Below are positions 12,704 to 26,100 of a stretch of 64,000 nt of DNA, piece after piece. The stretch lies in the NCBI RefSeq assembly GCF_042242105.1, contig NC_092014.1:5243874-5307873 (forward strand), written 5' to 3'. Source of the stretch: Pempheris klunzingeri. Taxonomy: Eukaryota > Chordata > Actinopteri > Acropomatiformes > Pempheridae. The notes under the pieces are model-generated. The model worked only from the letters and a program-made list of their open reading frames with translations. It was not told the DNA's origin and ran no database searches. The position numbers were made by a program, and so were the translations under genes. The first letter of the stretch is position 1, and each line of letters begins with the position of its first letter.

Positions 12704-15446
12704 CTAACAAGGTGGTCCAGGCTTCTTTAAGTCTGCCCAGTATTTCACCAAGTTTTGCGAAGACCCAAGGATGTAGGTGATGATCCTGGAGAATTCACAG
12801 CGATCATATCTTGTGTTATAGGTCTTGAACTGGGAGGGATTTGGCGGTGATGTGGGTCCAAGTCCTAACTTTTTTATACACATTCCAATATAAGCATCCT
12901 CTATGTTAAAGGGTTTGATTGATTTTGAGACCTCCACAAATTTCTCTGGAAGGTCGTTGGAGATAATATACCCCATACCCAGAACGTAGGTCGGGTACGT
13001 GGCTTCTGGGTACATCTCCTCAGGGACGTACCACTTGGAGCTCTTCGAACGGATGACCGACCTGCTCCACATGAGCATCCCGGTCAGGTAGTTCAGCTTG
13101 GGAATCCCCGGCTTCTGTAGCATGATCACCAAGTTGTCGATGTTCAGGAACATGTCCGAGTCGATCTTCATGGCGTACGCTGCGGTGGGGCAGCGAGTGG
13201 CCAGCCAGTCCATGATCACCATGGTTTTGATGGTCAGATTGAGATAAGAGTCAATAAAGTCACTCTGGATCAAGTCGTGGTGCTGCTGATTCTCCTGTTT
13301 GAGCTGCTCAGCATCAGCTCCTCTAGACAGGCCCAGCATGAAGAGAGTAAGCACCACCTCGCCCTGAACCAGGCGGTCTCTGCCCCATGTCTGCCGGATG
13401 GCGTCCCGAGCTGCCACGTTCTTTGGTGCCACTGGAACCATCAGGACCAGGAAAGGAGTGTTGTTCTTGCATGCCTCTGTGTTATCCATGATAAAGTGGT
13501 AGTTGCGTGGGTAGGCTTGGTGGTACTGAGTGCCTGTAGGTGGTACAGTAGCGAGTTCTGCAGCTCCAAGGGTTTCATTTGGTTTAACTCTGTGTTTTGG
13601 ATGGATACGAAAAGGAGGAGGTAGATAGACCTGATTGGTCCGATTGAGAAACCTATGGTAGTGGTCTTGGAGTGCAAAGCTCTCCCACCACGAAGGAGAG
13701 TAGCTGGACAGAGTGTAACACAAAGTGAAGAGTACTAGACTAGACAGGAGCAGGAACTGGAACCAGGAGTGTAACAAAGGCTTCTTCTGACAATGCAGGA
13801 TCTCCACAAGTTGTCTAAAAGGACAAGAAAGGCAAAGTTAAAACTGGTGAGAACTTAATTAGGATGTAAACTGTGGAATGTATAATGTTTCAATGGAGTC
13901 AGTGAGTTAGCTGTGGGCTACAATGGGGTGTCTGTATTCATTTACATTTTGGAAAACTGGTACCATTAAAACTATGCTGAGTTTGTTTATAGCAGCTCCT
14001 GTTTGCAATGTATTCTTGTATTGATTACTTTGATACTAAGGAACACTTCAAACTTAATGAATCCTGGGGGATTTATGAACAATTAGTCACAATGGATATA
14101 ATCATGTCCTTGGAAAGCATAAGTCACACTGAATCTAAAAATATCATGTCTGTGTGTTTTTACTTGGAGGAGGAGCACGATTTCTTATGCAAATTGCAAT
14201 CTGCACCAAAGGTTTTTAAAGTACTTTAACTGTCTCCGTGTGCTGGGTGTTGCCACGCCAACTGCTGACTTTGATGGTTAGTGGGCCAAATCATCAGTTC
14301 AAAACTAGAGTAACTAACGTCTCATTGTTTTCAGGATACCAGCATGTACCCCCGTCCCTGACCTTACCCATGCCCCATCCTTTATACTGGGAAAAAAGTC
14401 CTGTTTCTCAGTGATATCTTACTTTACATAAACCTGCTTAATCCCTTCAGAGGTAATTAACATGTGAAATCAAAAACAAGTCAAACTGGAATAAACTGCA
14501 GAACATTTGTTGGGATTTAAAACAAAACAGTAATCTGGAGTCAGGAGGAAGTCTTCTGCTAGCGGAGGAGCTACAACAAAAAAACACTGAACTGTGAAAT
14601 GTAGTGCTACGTCGTCACCTGCAGACTACAAAGATGCATGAAAACAAATTCACTTTTAACAGCAACAAGTCTTTACAGAAACAATGTCCCTCTGTTCTTT
14701 GGACCAACCAAAGAACAGACTGTAGACAAGTTTAATTAGTGCTACTAACACGGAGGAGGATTGTGGAAAGAAATGCTTCTGTTTAATTCTTTTAAGTGCA
14801 ACTTTTCTATGTTTTGAGCAGCGCTCAAAGTTTAAGAGACAGATTAAATGCTCTGGATAGTTGCTTTTATCTCATTTCCATTAATATTAATATTGTTAGG
14901 ATGCTTATCTGAATATGAAAAAACTCTAAATGAACTGTGAATGATGTGAGGGAGATGTTTACATCCTTAAAGCCATAAAGCTAATATCTAATACCCAAGG
15001 GTCCCCAAGTACAGTGACAGAGCTCGGTGACTTCCTACAATCATGTTGCTTTGCTTTGGATCCTTTGACAATGACAGCAGAAAAAACAAAAAAGTTGCTG
15101 CTTTTCTTGGTCTTAACATTAAAGTAGATTTTACAGTTTAGACTGCTGGTCAGACCAAACCTGACATCTGAGCTCTGAGAAACTAGGACCGACTCTGGCC
15201 TTGTCTCGTGTTCATGAAATAAAGAATGAAACTAATTGTTAATTGCAGTCCTAAAGATAAACTTTATTGATCCCACACAGGGACATCTAAGAATAAGAAC
15301 ATACAACCTGCATCACAGGGATGTTGTGATGGTCTCCTCTGTGACAGGCCACTTTAAAGATGGACGGTATTATGTATTAGTGCGCAGGAGGAGGACCGCA
15401 GTGATAAGACCAGGTGAGGCCAAGCAGCCAGCAGGTCACACAGCGG

Positions 15447-15491
<45 letters not shown>

Positions 15492-17501
15492 AGAGACTGA
15501 AACGCCGCAACAAAATGTGCCTGGATCCCTGAATCAGACCTTTAACTGAGAAAACAGCCAGCGGCCTCAAAGCTTTACTGCTGTGACGCGGTGATCACCT
15601 GCACCTCACCGGAGAATAACCCCAAGAACCTCCGTGATCCCAGCGGACACGCGGATAAGACGGACAGAAGGACGCCGAACTCCTCCATGAAGGTGGGTCA
15701 GAGGCGGAGAGCTGACACGAGTATGGGCCGACGGGTGAGTGTCTTAACCCGGGCAGCTGCAGCAGCAGGGCCCGCCGAGCCTCCCTGGAGCTCCATCGGT
15801 CAAGTTATTGGCTGCCTGCTTTTGAAACTAAATGCGCCTGACTGAGTTCAGACAGACAAACCGGAAATAAACAGTGTTGTTGGCTTAAATAGAGTGAGAC
15901 TAGCTGTGAGTGATAGGGGAGTGACATTAAAGGTACAATATGTAGAGTCAAGTTTTAGGTTCTAACATTAAAATATTAACCAATGATATCAACCAAATGT
16001 GCAGAGTATCAGTACTGACGTTATTTACGAGGAACAATCTCAACTATTGACTGTAGAAAATAAGTGGATGTAAATGTGAAGCCAATGCAGAAGGACCTTA
16101 AACCTGTGTTCTGTCTAATGGCCGACAAAATAGGCCCATGAGAAAATGACCCTATTTCTCATTTGATTACTTTTACTTCTGTAAACACTTTCCTGATGAG
16201 TTTATCACCTCAATCACGAGTTTCAAGCCCTCTTCAACACAGCATTGTGTTCATTTAATAGATTTTGGTCCCATTTAGTGAAAAATCAACCGCCTTGTGA
16301 ATATTGTCTCTCTCATAATTAAAGAGCAGGTCTGCACCAAACTCTTTAATTATGAGAGAGACCCAGTGATTCAAGTATTCAAAGTTAAGGAATAAAAGAA
16401 TCCCCACATGACCCACCCATCAGGCATTAGGCGACAGTGGCAGGAAAGACTCCCCTTTAACGGGAAGAAACCACTGACAGAACCAGGCTCAGAGGTGGAT
16501 GATTGGTGATTGATTAAGATAATGAGTCTTTTTATTTTAATGTCAGACACCACTTGATTTACCCCCAGAGTCAAAGGAAACACAGTCTAGTATATCAGAT
16601 ATGACTGCAACAAAATCAACATACAAGTCAGTCCCACTCTAAAGGCTAAAGGTTCTTAAGGTTCTCTCTTTAATAACAATATTAGCTGTCATTATTGTCT
16701 TTATTGTCTTTATTGATAGCTGTACAATTAAGTACAATTTCACAATATCAAAGAAGACAAATAATTTCCCATGAGGCTATGATGCACTGTTATAGGAGCT
16801 CTCAGAGACTCTGGGAGAACCAAGAACTTCTCATTAAAAGTCATTATGAAGCCACATTATATCGAAACCAGACAAAACTCGTGACTCTGTCGCTTATATT
16901 ACCCACAAGCGGATGAATACGTGGTGGTCGATGTCAGTGGGTGTCTGCAGCTCCAGAGAAGCTGGTGTTTGGGCTGAGTCTGGCCTAAAGGTGGGACCTC
17001 ATTTACTCATCAGGTAAACAGCATGATTTCCGGTCAGATCCTTTGTGCGCTTCTGTGCGTAAAATACGCACACGATGACGTTTAAAATATATTCTCCTCG
17101 GTTGTTATGAATGGAAAACCTAGTTTGTTTTTTTTTAGTTTTGCGTCTCTTTTTGTCTACGTGGTAATTTAAATACCTGTTATTACTTACTCGGTCCTGT
17201 CAGCTGACAGCGGTTCCAAAAGGGCTAATCATTTAAATTTCACTGAGAAAAAGTCTATGTGTCTTATGGTAACTGTGTTGTGTGACTTCTCTTCTTTAGT
17301 CCGCCTAAAATAGTTAAATAGTGACTAATCTGTGCGTCATGTTCATTTTAAAGCCAAAAACGCTTATTCACACTCCACCCTGTTTAAACTGGTGCTCTGC
17401 ACTAAACTAAAGCTCTGTTTTATTTTGAAGGGAGTAAAACGCTGTTTAAGTTCTTACCTTTTCAGCCCGTTCGCACCTGAGTCGGTCTCTGGGACCCCCA
17501 T
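12704..17501 (-). CDS. Beta-1,3-galactosyltransferase-like (GT31) protein, two coding exons
   Basis: A 384-residue GT31 type II Golgi enzyme. Exons are 17458-17501 (44 nt) and 12704-13814 (1111 nt). The large exon has no ATG before its signal-anchor; its first in-frame ATG falls inside the catalytic region. Its acceptor (ttgtccttttag) leaves one base of a codon. Upstream on the same strand, an ATG at 17501 gives 14 codons plus AG and ends at a good donor (AAAAG|gtaagaa), so the phases fit exactly. The signal-anchor is at residues 31-49, RDAIRQTWG at 151-159, FMLG at 173-176, QSDFxDSYxNLTxKT at 198-212, DSD at 233-235, and IEDAYIG precedes the C-terminus. The stem is longer than in the neighbour at 5095-6066, with extra N-glycosylation sequons. 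Motif order and strand suggest the two are paralogues. The role is glycan beta-1,3-galactosylation by family; the acceptor is unknown. Confidence 0.88.
15255..15290 (+). mobile_element. Retroposon 3' tail fragment
   Basis: Contains aaactttattgatcccacac followed by agggacat, matching the tail type also seen at 27557-27660. Only the terminal piece is present. Confidence 0.5.
15449..15488. repeat. (CA)n microsatellite
   Basis: About 20 uninterrupted CA units, followed by a short GA run. Confidence 0.95.
15960..16285 (+). repeat. Dispersed repeat, family A (copy 2)
   Basis: Aligns with the reverse complement of 7740-7975 over most of its length, with scattered differences. It shares the blocks gtgaagccaa, ccttaaacctgtgtt, a ttttcctaatgag/tttcctgatgag block and cctcaatc. 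Each copy sits in the intron of a b3galt-like gene, in opposite orientations. Confidence 0.6.
16306..16362. repeat. Perfect 21-bp inverted repeat (hairpin)
   Basis: Arms at 16306-16326 and 16342-16362 are exact reverse complements, separated by a 15-base loop. It abuts a dispersed repeat, so it may be a transposon terminus rather than a microRNA precursor. Confidence 0.85.
16363..16530 (-). repeat. Dispersed repeat, family B (copy 1)
   Basis: The reverse complement contains ggtttcttcccgttaaaggg and a cctgccactgtcgcct block, matching the plus-strand copy at 49340-49460. This is a widespread teleost repeat by recall. Confidence 0.6.
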
Positions 17502-17664
17502 GACAGCAGAAACCCCTCCGTCCCGATTTCCTCAGTCCTCCCCTACCTTCTGCGCTTCGCATTGACTCGACTATTAAACTATGAGGAGCTTAATAGTAAC
17601 TAACCTAAATGTCACATCATGAACTCCAACACCGCCCACGGGAATGAACTGTGGGACGGTAAAT

Positions 17665-17699
<35 letters not shown>
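17665..17699. repeat. (GA)n tract upstream of second b3galt-like start
   Basis: An imperfect GA repeat about 165 bases upstream of the minus-strand ATG at 17501. On the gene strand it is a CT-rich promoter-proximal tract. Any regulatory role is inference. Confidence 0.7.
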
Positions 17700-18360
17700 C
17701 CTGTCCCCTTGTGGAGGTCTGTCAAGTACCTAGTCACACACACATATAGAAACTATACAAAATCTCTATACAAAAAAGCAAAGTTTGAATTGTTCCTCAA
17801 ATTAAAACCAGCTCTTCCCTCCATCACCAGAACTCAACTGTCATCTGAAAAGTTATTGCACAGGCTCATGTGGTCTTTTTAGTATTTTCTGGGAGACAGC
17901 GGAGGAAGAGGGGGCTTCACCACAGTAATTATGCAGAAGGGAGGAGGCACATTCCTGCTGATCTCATTGATTGAAATGCTATGCTAAAAACACTGTTGTA
18001 GATCCCTTTAGGACGATTTGACTGCAAAACTGTTCTCTGTTCCATTCTTTCAACCGTGTGCAGGTCCTGCATTGTGTGGACGTGTAATTACCAAAATGTT
18101 TCACCAACAAGTTGATCGAATGGCATGGTGGTGTACTTTTATCGGGTCACCAACTCGCTCCAAATGAGAGAAGGCAGGTAATCAAAAAGAACATTTATTC
18201 TTCAGTTTAAATAAAAGGCTGAACTTCCTTGTTCAAACCCGCCTGAGAACGAGCAGCTGCACAGAGACGACACTGAACTCCTGATTGATTATTGTGACAA
18301 AAGAAAAGTCAGTTTAATATTGCATACATACGATGTGAAAGCACTTGAGGAACATTTTCT

Positions 18361-18480
18361 TTTAGGGAATAGTTTGACCTCTTGGGAAGTAGCCTATGCT
18401 AATTCGCTTGCTAGTGGGGAGCGACATGAGAGGATCTATGCCACTCATGTTTGTACAGTAAATATGAAGCCAAATACCAA
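18361..18480 (+). mobile_element. 5' fragment of a TIR (MITE-like) element
   Basis: Starts with gggaatagtttgacctcttg and continues through a 'cgcttgct...gagaggatctatgccactcatgt' type block. These match the left ends of the elements at 35751 and 54299. No matching right terminus follows. Confidence 0.55.
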
Positions 18481-21400
18481 AAAATGAAGATACAGGAATA
18501 AACCTAAAAGGATGCAAATGCTTTGTTACTCCAGCCGTACCATAGCCGTGTATAATCTGTATCTTTGAACATGACAAAAATGTACCTTTTATGTCCTGGT
18601 GCAAAAATGTATCCACTGGAAAGATACAGATTTGGTGCTGATGAGGTGCAGCAGGACCAACACGCCATTTGATACCTTTTATGAGCATTTATTTCAATAA
18701 ACCCAACTCTCTGAAATCAGGATTTTGTGATCACTGATTTGCTTGTTAGCAGTACAATGATGTACCCTTTGCTGTCAGCAACGGTTTGTACATCTTGAAA
18801 TAAACATTTAGGAACCTTACACTGTACTTTTCTGATAAATGTATCTTAGGGTACAGAAATGATACCTCTGTTTCTCCGTGTGTGTTGTTGGTGTGCTCAG
18901 AAACAGAAGGAAACTAGCCTGGCTCTGTCCAAAGGTGACAAAATGTATCTACCTGCACCTCCAAAGCTCAACCTGTTAACTCAGACTTTTTCTTGTTTGG
19001 GACCAGTTGACAGGCAGCTATGGGAGAGTCCAGGAAGTTAATGGTCCCAGTCTGATCTGTCAGCAAAGCAGCTAATGAGTAACAAACTACTCTTTCAGGT
19101 GTCTGGCCAAGGTCGCTATTAAACTTAGAGCCTTGATGTCAGTGTATAGTCTAACAAGTAAGTTGTTATGGGATCTACTTGTGTGCCCCTCAGACATGTG
19201 GCACGCTGTCCTGGAAACATCAAGATAGAAATTAACTGAAACATTTAAATGCCTTAGTAAATTACCACTGTAATTTTAGTCCAGACTGCAGATTTACCGT
19301 GAATCCGTGGTCCCCAGAGACTCCTCATTACAGAATAATATATTATGTAAAGCTTTAAAAATGGCCTTCCTGAGTTTTACACACCAAAACTTGATTTAAA
19401 TTTGGAAAATATTGCTACCTGTTTATAGTAAGAAATGGGTGACAGGTGCCTACATATTCCCCCACTATGTCCAGTGTCAGATGATATAGCAACAGCTCAC
19501 ATACATCTATGCAAACTATCAGCAGTCGTACTTTTAAAGGAAATTTCTCAGTGAGCAGATGGGCCCGATACCAGTTTCCTTGTCAGAGTAGTACAACGCA
19601 GTGGAAAATTACCGCAGTTTACCTGATGTTCTCTTTACTTATTTAAATAGTATTGGTGGCCTGCAAGCGTCTTATGCAACGAGCTGCAGACCTGCATGAC
19701 CTTGTGAAGGCACTGAAATGCATTTTCTTTATGGATAGTGTCTCGGCTTTGTATTTAAAATTGCTGATCTCGTTTTATAGTTTTCAGATATGTTAAAATA
19801 CGAACTAGAACCTCAAGCCTCTGCCTGTAATCATTAATTCTGTGTTCCACAAAGCCAGTCACACAATAGATCAGCCATTGTTAGATCAGATTAGTCATAT
19901 TTCTCTCTGTTTCCGCTGTCAGCCATTAAGACTTGATTAACTGACCGTTAACCACATCAGTGTGGTGAAACGCTGCAGAATCTGAGCTTCAAGCCTCCAA
20001 GACTGAGATGTATGCTATAACCACAGTTATTTGTTTATTACATACGGTGCAATTAGCCGCACTCGTATCCGATTGCACCAAATATGTTGTCCGCCAGCTA
20101 ACGCCACCGCTGAGCTAACAAAAGAGAAAGAAGTTATTGTGTCTATATGTTGTTTTCTGTTCAGTCTCTGTGGCCAACTTTTGAAAAACAGATCAGAAAG
20201 AACCTTTGACAGCTACATATTTTTCCGAATGTATGCCCGATATGTGGAGAATTGTGTCTGTGGCTTCACTGCACATTTACTGTGCAGGTCAGCGTTTACA
20301 CTCTCTTCTAACTTCAGATCTACTTTCACACATCTACACTCACTCTTTGTATGAAATGTTTCTGTTAGCAGCACCGCTACCGATTATATTCTACTTGTTT
20401 GATCTGAAAAAAGTGTAAAAATGACAATGTGTGGATTAACGGAGGGGTTAACTTAATGTGGGGACTATCTCTTGGCTGGCAGCTGTTATTTCCTGGAAAC
20501 TTGTCATGACTGTGAGGTTGCCAGGCCTGGACCAAAAATGGAAAGAAATAATTAAAATACAGACAAATCATCTAAAAAAAATTAAAAAAAAAATGTTTTA
20601 CTTTTTTATGTTTTCTTAATTTTGTATTCTCTCACCTTTGCTTGTTATTGGTTTATCTTTACAATTATGTCCAAGAGGTCATTTTTCCAAAGTTCTACAG
20701 GCAAATAAAATTGTGCAGTTTTCCCACACAGACACACACAGCATGTGCTGACATTAACTGGAGACAGAGACGGTGGCCTTTCATCCGTTTGTGTTTATTG
20801 ACATAGAGTCATTGTCATAGTCGTGACTTCCTTGGAAAGTGTTGCAGTGGCCCCGATGTACAAATCACATCTGTTGTCAAGTTATTCAATTTCAGTTTTC
20901 TAAAATGCAATGAAAAGTACATTTATACACTTTACATTTGTGTAAATATTTTTCATATATTGTGTGATATAGTTCAGTTGAAACACAAGGCACTTGGACA
21001 CCTTTGAAATACTGATTAGCATAAATCAATGTGCAAACGAGAATACAAGATAAATCAACACAGTTACTGGCCACATGTGGCCATTGTCAAACATTCAATG
21101 TTCAGAAATACTCAAGAGACAGTTTTTTAAACCACTGTTTGGCTTTTTCTTGTACCTTTTTGTGTTTAAACATTCATATGAAGCAAATGTGTACTCCTTA
21201 TTGCCTAATACACACCTTTGTCTACCTTAGTCCCCTTTGAATGTCGTCCTCTGGTCTTGTCTAGAAGGCAGAGCTGATCCTGTCTAGATCATTGTCTTGG
21301 AATGATTAATAGAGCAAGGAACTAGCTAAGATACACTGCAAGCGAAAGAGTGAACCTCAAACCTACATTCAGTTGCGTCAATAGTTTTTTGTCTTCCTTC

Positions 21401-22184
21401 TTGCGACTTGAAAAATCACATAGTCAAACAGATTTGCTCTGCATGGATTATATCTTTGTCACATATCGTACTGTCGTAAAATGTCCCAAACTAATTCTTA
21501 AAACTAAACAACAGAGCAGCCGTCAGCCACATTGAGATCACTTTACCACCAGTAAATCGGTGAGACAACTCTGTCCTAAATTCGGGATGTTTGGCCAGTT
21601 ATTTTGCATGTTGTGGGCTGGAAAATAAAGCAGGTAAGGGATCACCTCTGGTGCACATGATAACGTACCAGATTAAATCCGAAGAAACCACACAAGACAT
21701 TGAGTCAGACATGTGAGATTGACTCCAAATCACCTCATACCCATTTTGTAACCAGACGACCATGTAAAATCAGTCCTGTCAAATTTTTCGAATGATTTTT
21801 TTTTTTATGTAACCCCTTAATTGCACAAATTCTTAACTTAACCTGAAGGAAAAACATAGATGGGCTTAACATAAGTAGATCTTAAGGTGTATGAACTGTA
21901 TTTGCTCCCCATAATCCTGCTGTCCCCCATATTTATTTATGAGTCTGAGGAAGCAGTCAGTGGGGGTTGTCAAACATCAAAACAACAAAATGGTTAGTGC
22001 ACCTGCTCTTTTCATGACCTGGTTTGGTATATCTAACACAGGTGATTGTCCATTGTAAACTGTTATTTGACCATGAAGTCAAGGTGTAGATGAATGGGAG
22101 GAGATGGCTGAATCGAGGACCATTAAAAGGGTCAATTCACCCAATTAAACGTTATATTTTGTGGCTTATGCCGTGTCTAGCCAT

Positions 22185-22545
22185 GCCGATAGATGTGGTT
22201 TGTGTGTAACATTAGCATGCTAACATGCCCACAATGACAACACTAATATGCTAAAGTTCACCTTGTTGACCACAGTATCAGTTAGCTTAGTTTAGCATGT
22301 TAGCAATTTTATTAAGAATACTAAACACAAAGAATAGCTGTGTTTGTTTTTCTTTCTGTGGGTCATAAACCAAAGTATTGGACAAACTGAAATGTCGACC
22401 TGATGATGGATGTTCTAGGATTCACCATGAATGTCTGTGCAAATGCCATGGCAACTCATCAAACAGTTCATGAGATATTTCCATCTGTACCAAATTGGTG
22501 GACTGACCAGCAATGCTATCCCTAGTGTGGCTAGACATTACTTTT
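22185..22545 (+). repeat. Dispersed repeat, family C (copy 1)
   Basis: Contains tagcatgctaacatgcccac early. Its right part (22395-22545) has accatgaatgtctgtgcaaa, atgagatattt and a 'gctatccctag' end. The right part resembles 56500-56660, so they are two diverged copies of one teleost repeat. Confidence 0.55.
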
Positions 22546-23106
22546 AAAAATAGTAGTAGTTCAGATAAAGGAATGGTGATGCCTGTGGACTGTCCAAAAC
22601 AGTTTGTTTGTGCAAAGACCAGTTACTGCTGAATTTTTCAGATGGCCTTTTTTTTACGCTGTTTACAGCAGAAATCTCAAAACGATATCTCAAAATGTCA
22701 GGTAAAACGGCATGGCCAGATTCCACGGGGGGTGAGTTTTTGTCATTTGGGTGAACTGACCCTTTAAAGTTTTAGACAGCTAAAACTAAATGGTGCAAAA
22801 ACGTGTTGCGACACAACACTCCAATGCCTTGTTTAGGTACACAAAGACGTCTGTAGGCTTCTTTTCAGTCTTTCAGTCTGTCTTCAGTTGCCTCTGGGCT
22901 GGAATGACTGAAGTGCTTTATGGCTGTAGCAGGTGACGCCGACCTTTAATCCCTCACGTGCACACACACACACACACACATACACACACTCATCATCATG
23001 CATGTATGGCTGTCAACACATACACCCAGACATACATACATGCAAGTAGGGACACAGAAAACACAAACACACACTTCCGGCATCTATGCATTACTGAGTG
23101 CACACC

Positions 23107-26100
23107 CTAACTGACAACGGCTGGTTTGAGGAGGAGCGCCCTCGGGGGAACAACCACCCAGGACAAAGAATCACTTCGCCTGGGTCCCACCCCCGCAGAC
23201 AGGTTCAGCACTTCCCCCTCCTCTCCTTCCTCCTCTTCGTCTTCGCCTTCCGTCTCCCTCCCTGCCATCTGTCCCAGAGCTCCCAGCCCTAACATCGATG
23301 CAGCTGAAAGTCCGAAATGTAACAGAGGAGAGTCCGAGAGGCCGAGCGGCCCGATGCCGCTGCCTCTTCCACCCATGGAGAAGAGCGGTGCCCCGTGGTG
23401 ACCCAGGGCTCTGGCATGGCAGAAAGCTGAGAGAGGCAAAGAGGCCCCAAGGCCCCCGAGAAGAGCTGCAGCAGCCCCAGGGATGATGATGTGGGCCCCG
23501 CCTACAGATGGTAGTTCAGCCGCGCTCTGGTTACCCAGCAGACCCAGCCCCATCCCCAGCCTGCTCGGACCACCTTGCTCCTGAGCAACAAAGTGCCCGT
23601 GGGCCTTGATGTGCTTCCTTAGCGAGCTGGGATCTGTGTAGCGCTTCATGCAGCCTGCCATCTTGCAGTAGTAAGGCTTGTCAACGTAGTGGGTGCGAGT
23701 GTGTTTGAAGCGGTCGCTAGAGTTGGAGTAACGCTTGCTGCAGCCTTCATAAGGGCAGATGTAGGGTTTTTCTCCTAGAGGAGGACAAAAGAAAGCAGAG
23801 GGAGAATTAATAAATAACTTGATTACAGTATAAATACAAATAGAGCCAGAAAAGGCTGGTTTAATGGGTTTCACTGCAGGTGTAAGAGAATAAAACATTT
23901 TGTAACTTATGATGCTCTGTTACTTCATTTTAATTTAAATTAACATTGTAATCAAAGGCCCTCAGAAATTGTCTGACCAGTAAAACCATTGTTTTATCCA
24001 TACAAAATGGATTTCGCTAATTTGTTTATGCTGTGTCATTGCTTTACACAGACTTTAGAGTGGTGCATCAGCAGTTTGGTGCCACACTCCCATAAAGAAC
24101 AGAAAGAAGTACAGAAGACAGAAAAAGAGATAACAGATAACCCTGTGACTTTTTATTTGGGGTCATCTTTAGAAACACAAAAGACACAGATGGCCTTACA
24201 AATCTGTTCTCACACATGACAAGCAAAAACTTAGCTTAATTTTGTACCTTTTTGTACCTACACACGGGGGAAAAAACAAAATAACACTGCAGTTTACCAT
24301 GAGTTTACCATTTGAGAGCAAGATTACATTAAGACGGCCATTCATAATGTTCAGTTTCCTTCTGTTGCACAAACTACTGCACCCCCTCCCACTGTATGCT
24401 TCACCCTGAGATCATAACTGAGAGAGGGGGAGGCCAGTGACCCCTTAACAAATGCATGACTCGAAGTTCTTCCCTTTTTAGAGGAGTAAGATGTACTGTC
24501 TAGTATACACCGACCGGAATAACAGGTAACTATAGACCCAGTTTCCAATTTAAATCCTTGATGATGAGGACACGACATAGCAAACATTCAAGCCCACGTC
24601 AATGGGCACAATTTCACAAGGCCATATTGTTATAAGTTATCCCACCTTGTGAAACTTTGTATTTGCACAAGCTTTGTGTGCTGTGTAAAGGTTCTTCATT
24701 CATTGGTATGAAAGGACTTCATTACTTCTCGTCATTATCAGGAGCTGTCAAAGGCTAGCAGATCCTGTTCATGCTGCGTTGCATGCCTTATTGATGTCAT
24801 TGTTGAAATATAATTTAAAGCGATCAAGAAACACCTATAGGGCTGGTGGAAAAGATGACGCACATAGGCTACTGATAAAGAACAGGTAGGGAGCCATGTT
24901 TTCTGTAGACGTCAGAGGACTGATAACAATCAGAATAAAACGTAACAATAGAGCGAGTGAAGTGAAGGCTTTCTGCTGTTTGTGAGAATCCCTCTACTGC
25001 AGGTTGGCAGAAAACCAAAATAAAGTCTTATGATGATGAGTCTTTGAATTTGTATTACTTTTGGGGCCTTTTGGAAACAGACGCTTATCCAAACCAAGAT
25101 AAAGTCTTTACATTGAAAAAGACCAGAGGGTCGATTTGCACCCAGATGCAAAGAACCAGACGGCTTTTTGGCTATTTACACCCAGGAAAATGGAGTTCAA
25201 ATCCTGTGTGAACAGAAAATTATATCATTCTATTAGTAGACTTACTTAATATATATTTACTTGTATTTCAGTTTTCTTTTATTATCAGTTTTGAGTCACA
25301 GTTTGGTTAGGTTCAGGCACCAAAACTATTTGGTTATGTTTAGGGAAAAAAAATCATGGTTTACATTAAGATAATAAGTCAACTACTTTTCAAGTTATCT
25401 TTCATAACAACTTCACTATACTTTTCTGTCTTTGGAACATTATTTCAGGGACCTCACAAGGTGACATTGTATTGAAACTGTTCAATCTTCTTTGGGATGA
25501 ATTGCCTTGTTGAAAATAATTCCAGTTTTTCGGTGCGCGCCCAGTGATCCATCTTAACTTGTCTGGTTGGAGATACAGAAACAAGACTGTCAACAAAGTG
25601 CATTGTCTCTCCTCCATCTGGCAGAGTACTTTCATATCTTCAAAACATCACTAAGGCCAAATAAGGCAAAATGACTTGTTAAGACTTGTTTATCCCAGTC
25701 TCAGTATTTGTTTGTTTCATTTGATTTTTCTCTGCAGTTTAAAATGAAAGACCAGACTCCTGATTCACGCTTGTTTAAAAAAACACAGAGATAATTATGT
25801 CAGACAAAAGCCATGTGGTGTCTAACAGCAAGAACGTAGCTACAACTCAACTCAAAGTGATGAGTTGTGTAAAACGCTGATAAGCAGGAGTGAAGACGGG
25901 AAACGGTGAACTGACCCTGGCAGCCCCCGAGGGAATCAAACACAATACACTATATGCACGTAGGCTACAATAGAGCCAGATTCTTCCTCTTCTGGGCTCA
26001 CATGACAGTCACAGTACATGACTACTATAAAAACTAAACTATTTGTTCTTTAAGAGATGTGCATTTGTTTGAACGTTTCAGAAGTGCATCACTTTTTATG

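Larger units (their letters stand above)
13815..17457 (-). other. Intron of second b3galt-like gene
   Basis: A 3.6-kb intron joining the short start exon to the catalytic exon. It contains a retroposon tail, a CA microsatellite, a CpG-richer patch at about 15560-15790, family A repeat copy 2 (15960-16285), a perfect hairpin (16306-16362) and a second dispersed repeat (16363-16530). I found no further coding exon that fits the phase. Confidence 0.6.
17702..23106. other. Intergenic between b3galt-like gene and glis2 3' end
   Basis: No coding exon was recognised. It includes a TIR-element fragment (18361-18480), a dispersed repeat (22185-22545) and a CA tract at about 22958-22990. Part of the right side must be the 3' UTR of glis2, but no AATAAA close to the stop is evident on the minus strand, so its length is unknown. 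Confidence 0.5.

Noticed and set aside
15591-15845. CpG-rich patch with open frames on both strands and a minus-strand ATG exon-like segment
   Set aside because: The minus-strand candidate exon ends in phase 1 or 0, which does not fit the phase-2 catalytic exon at 13814. The 17458-17501 exon fits. It may be an alternative promoter, but nothing supports coding.
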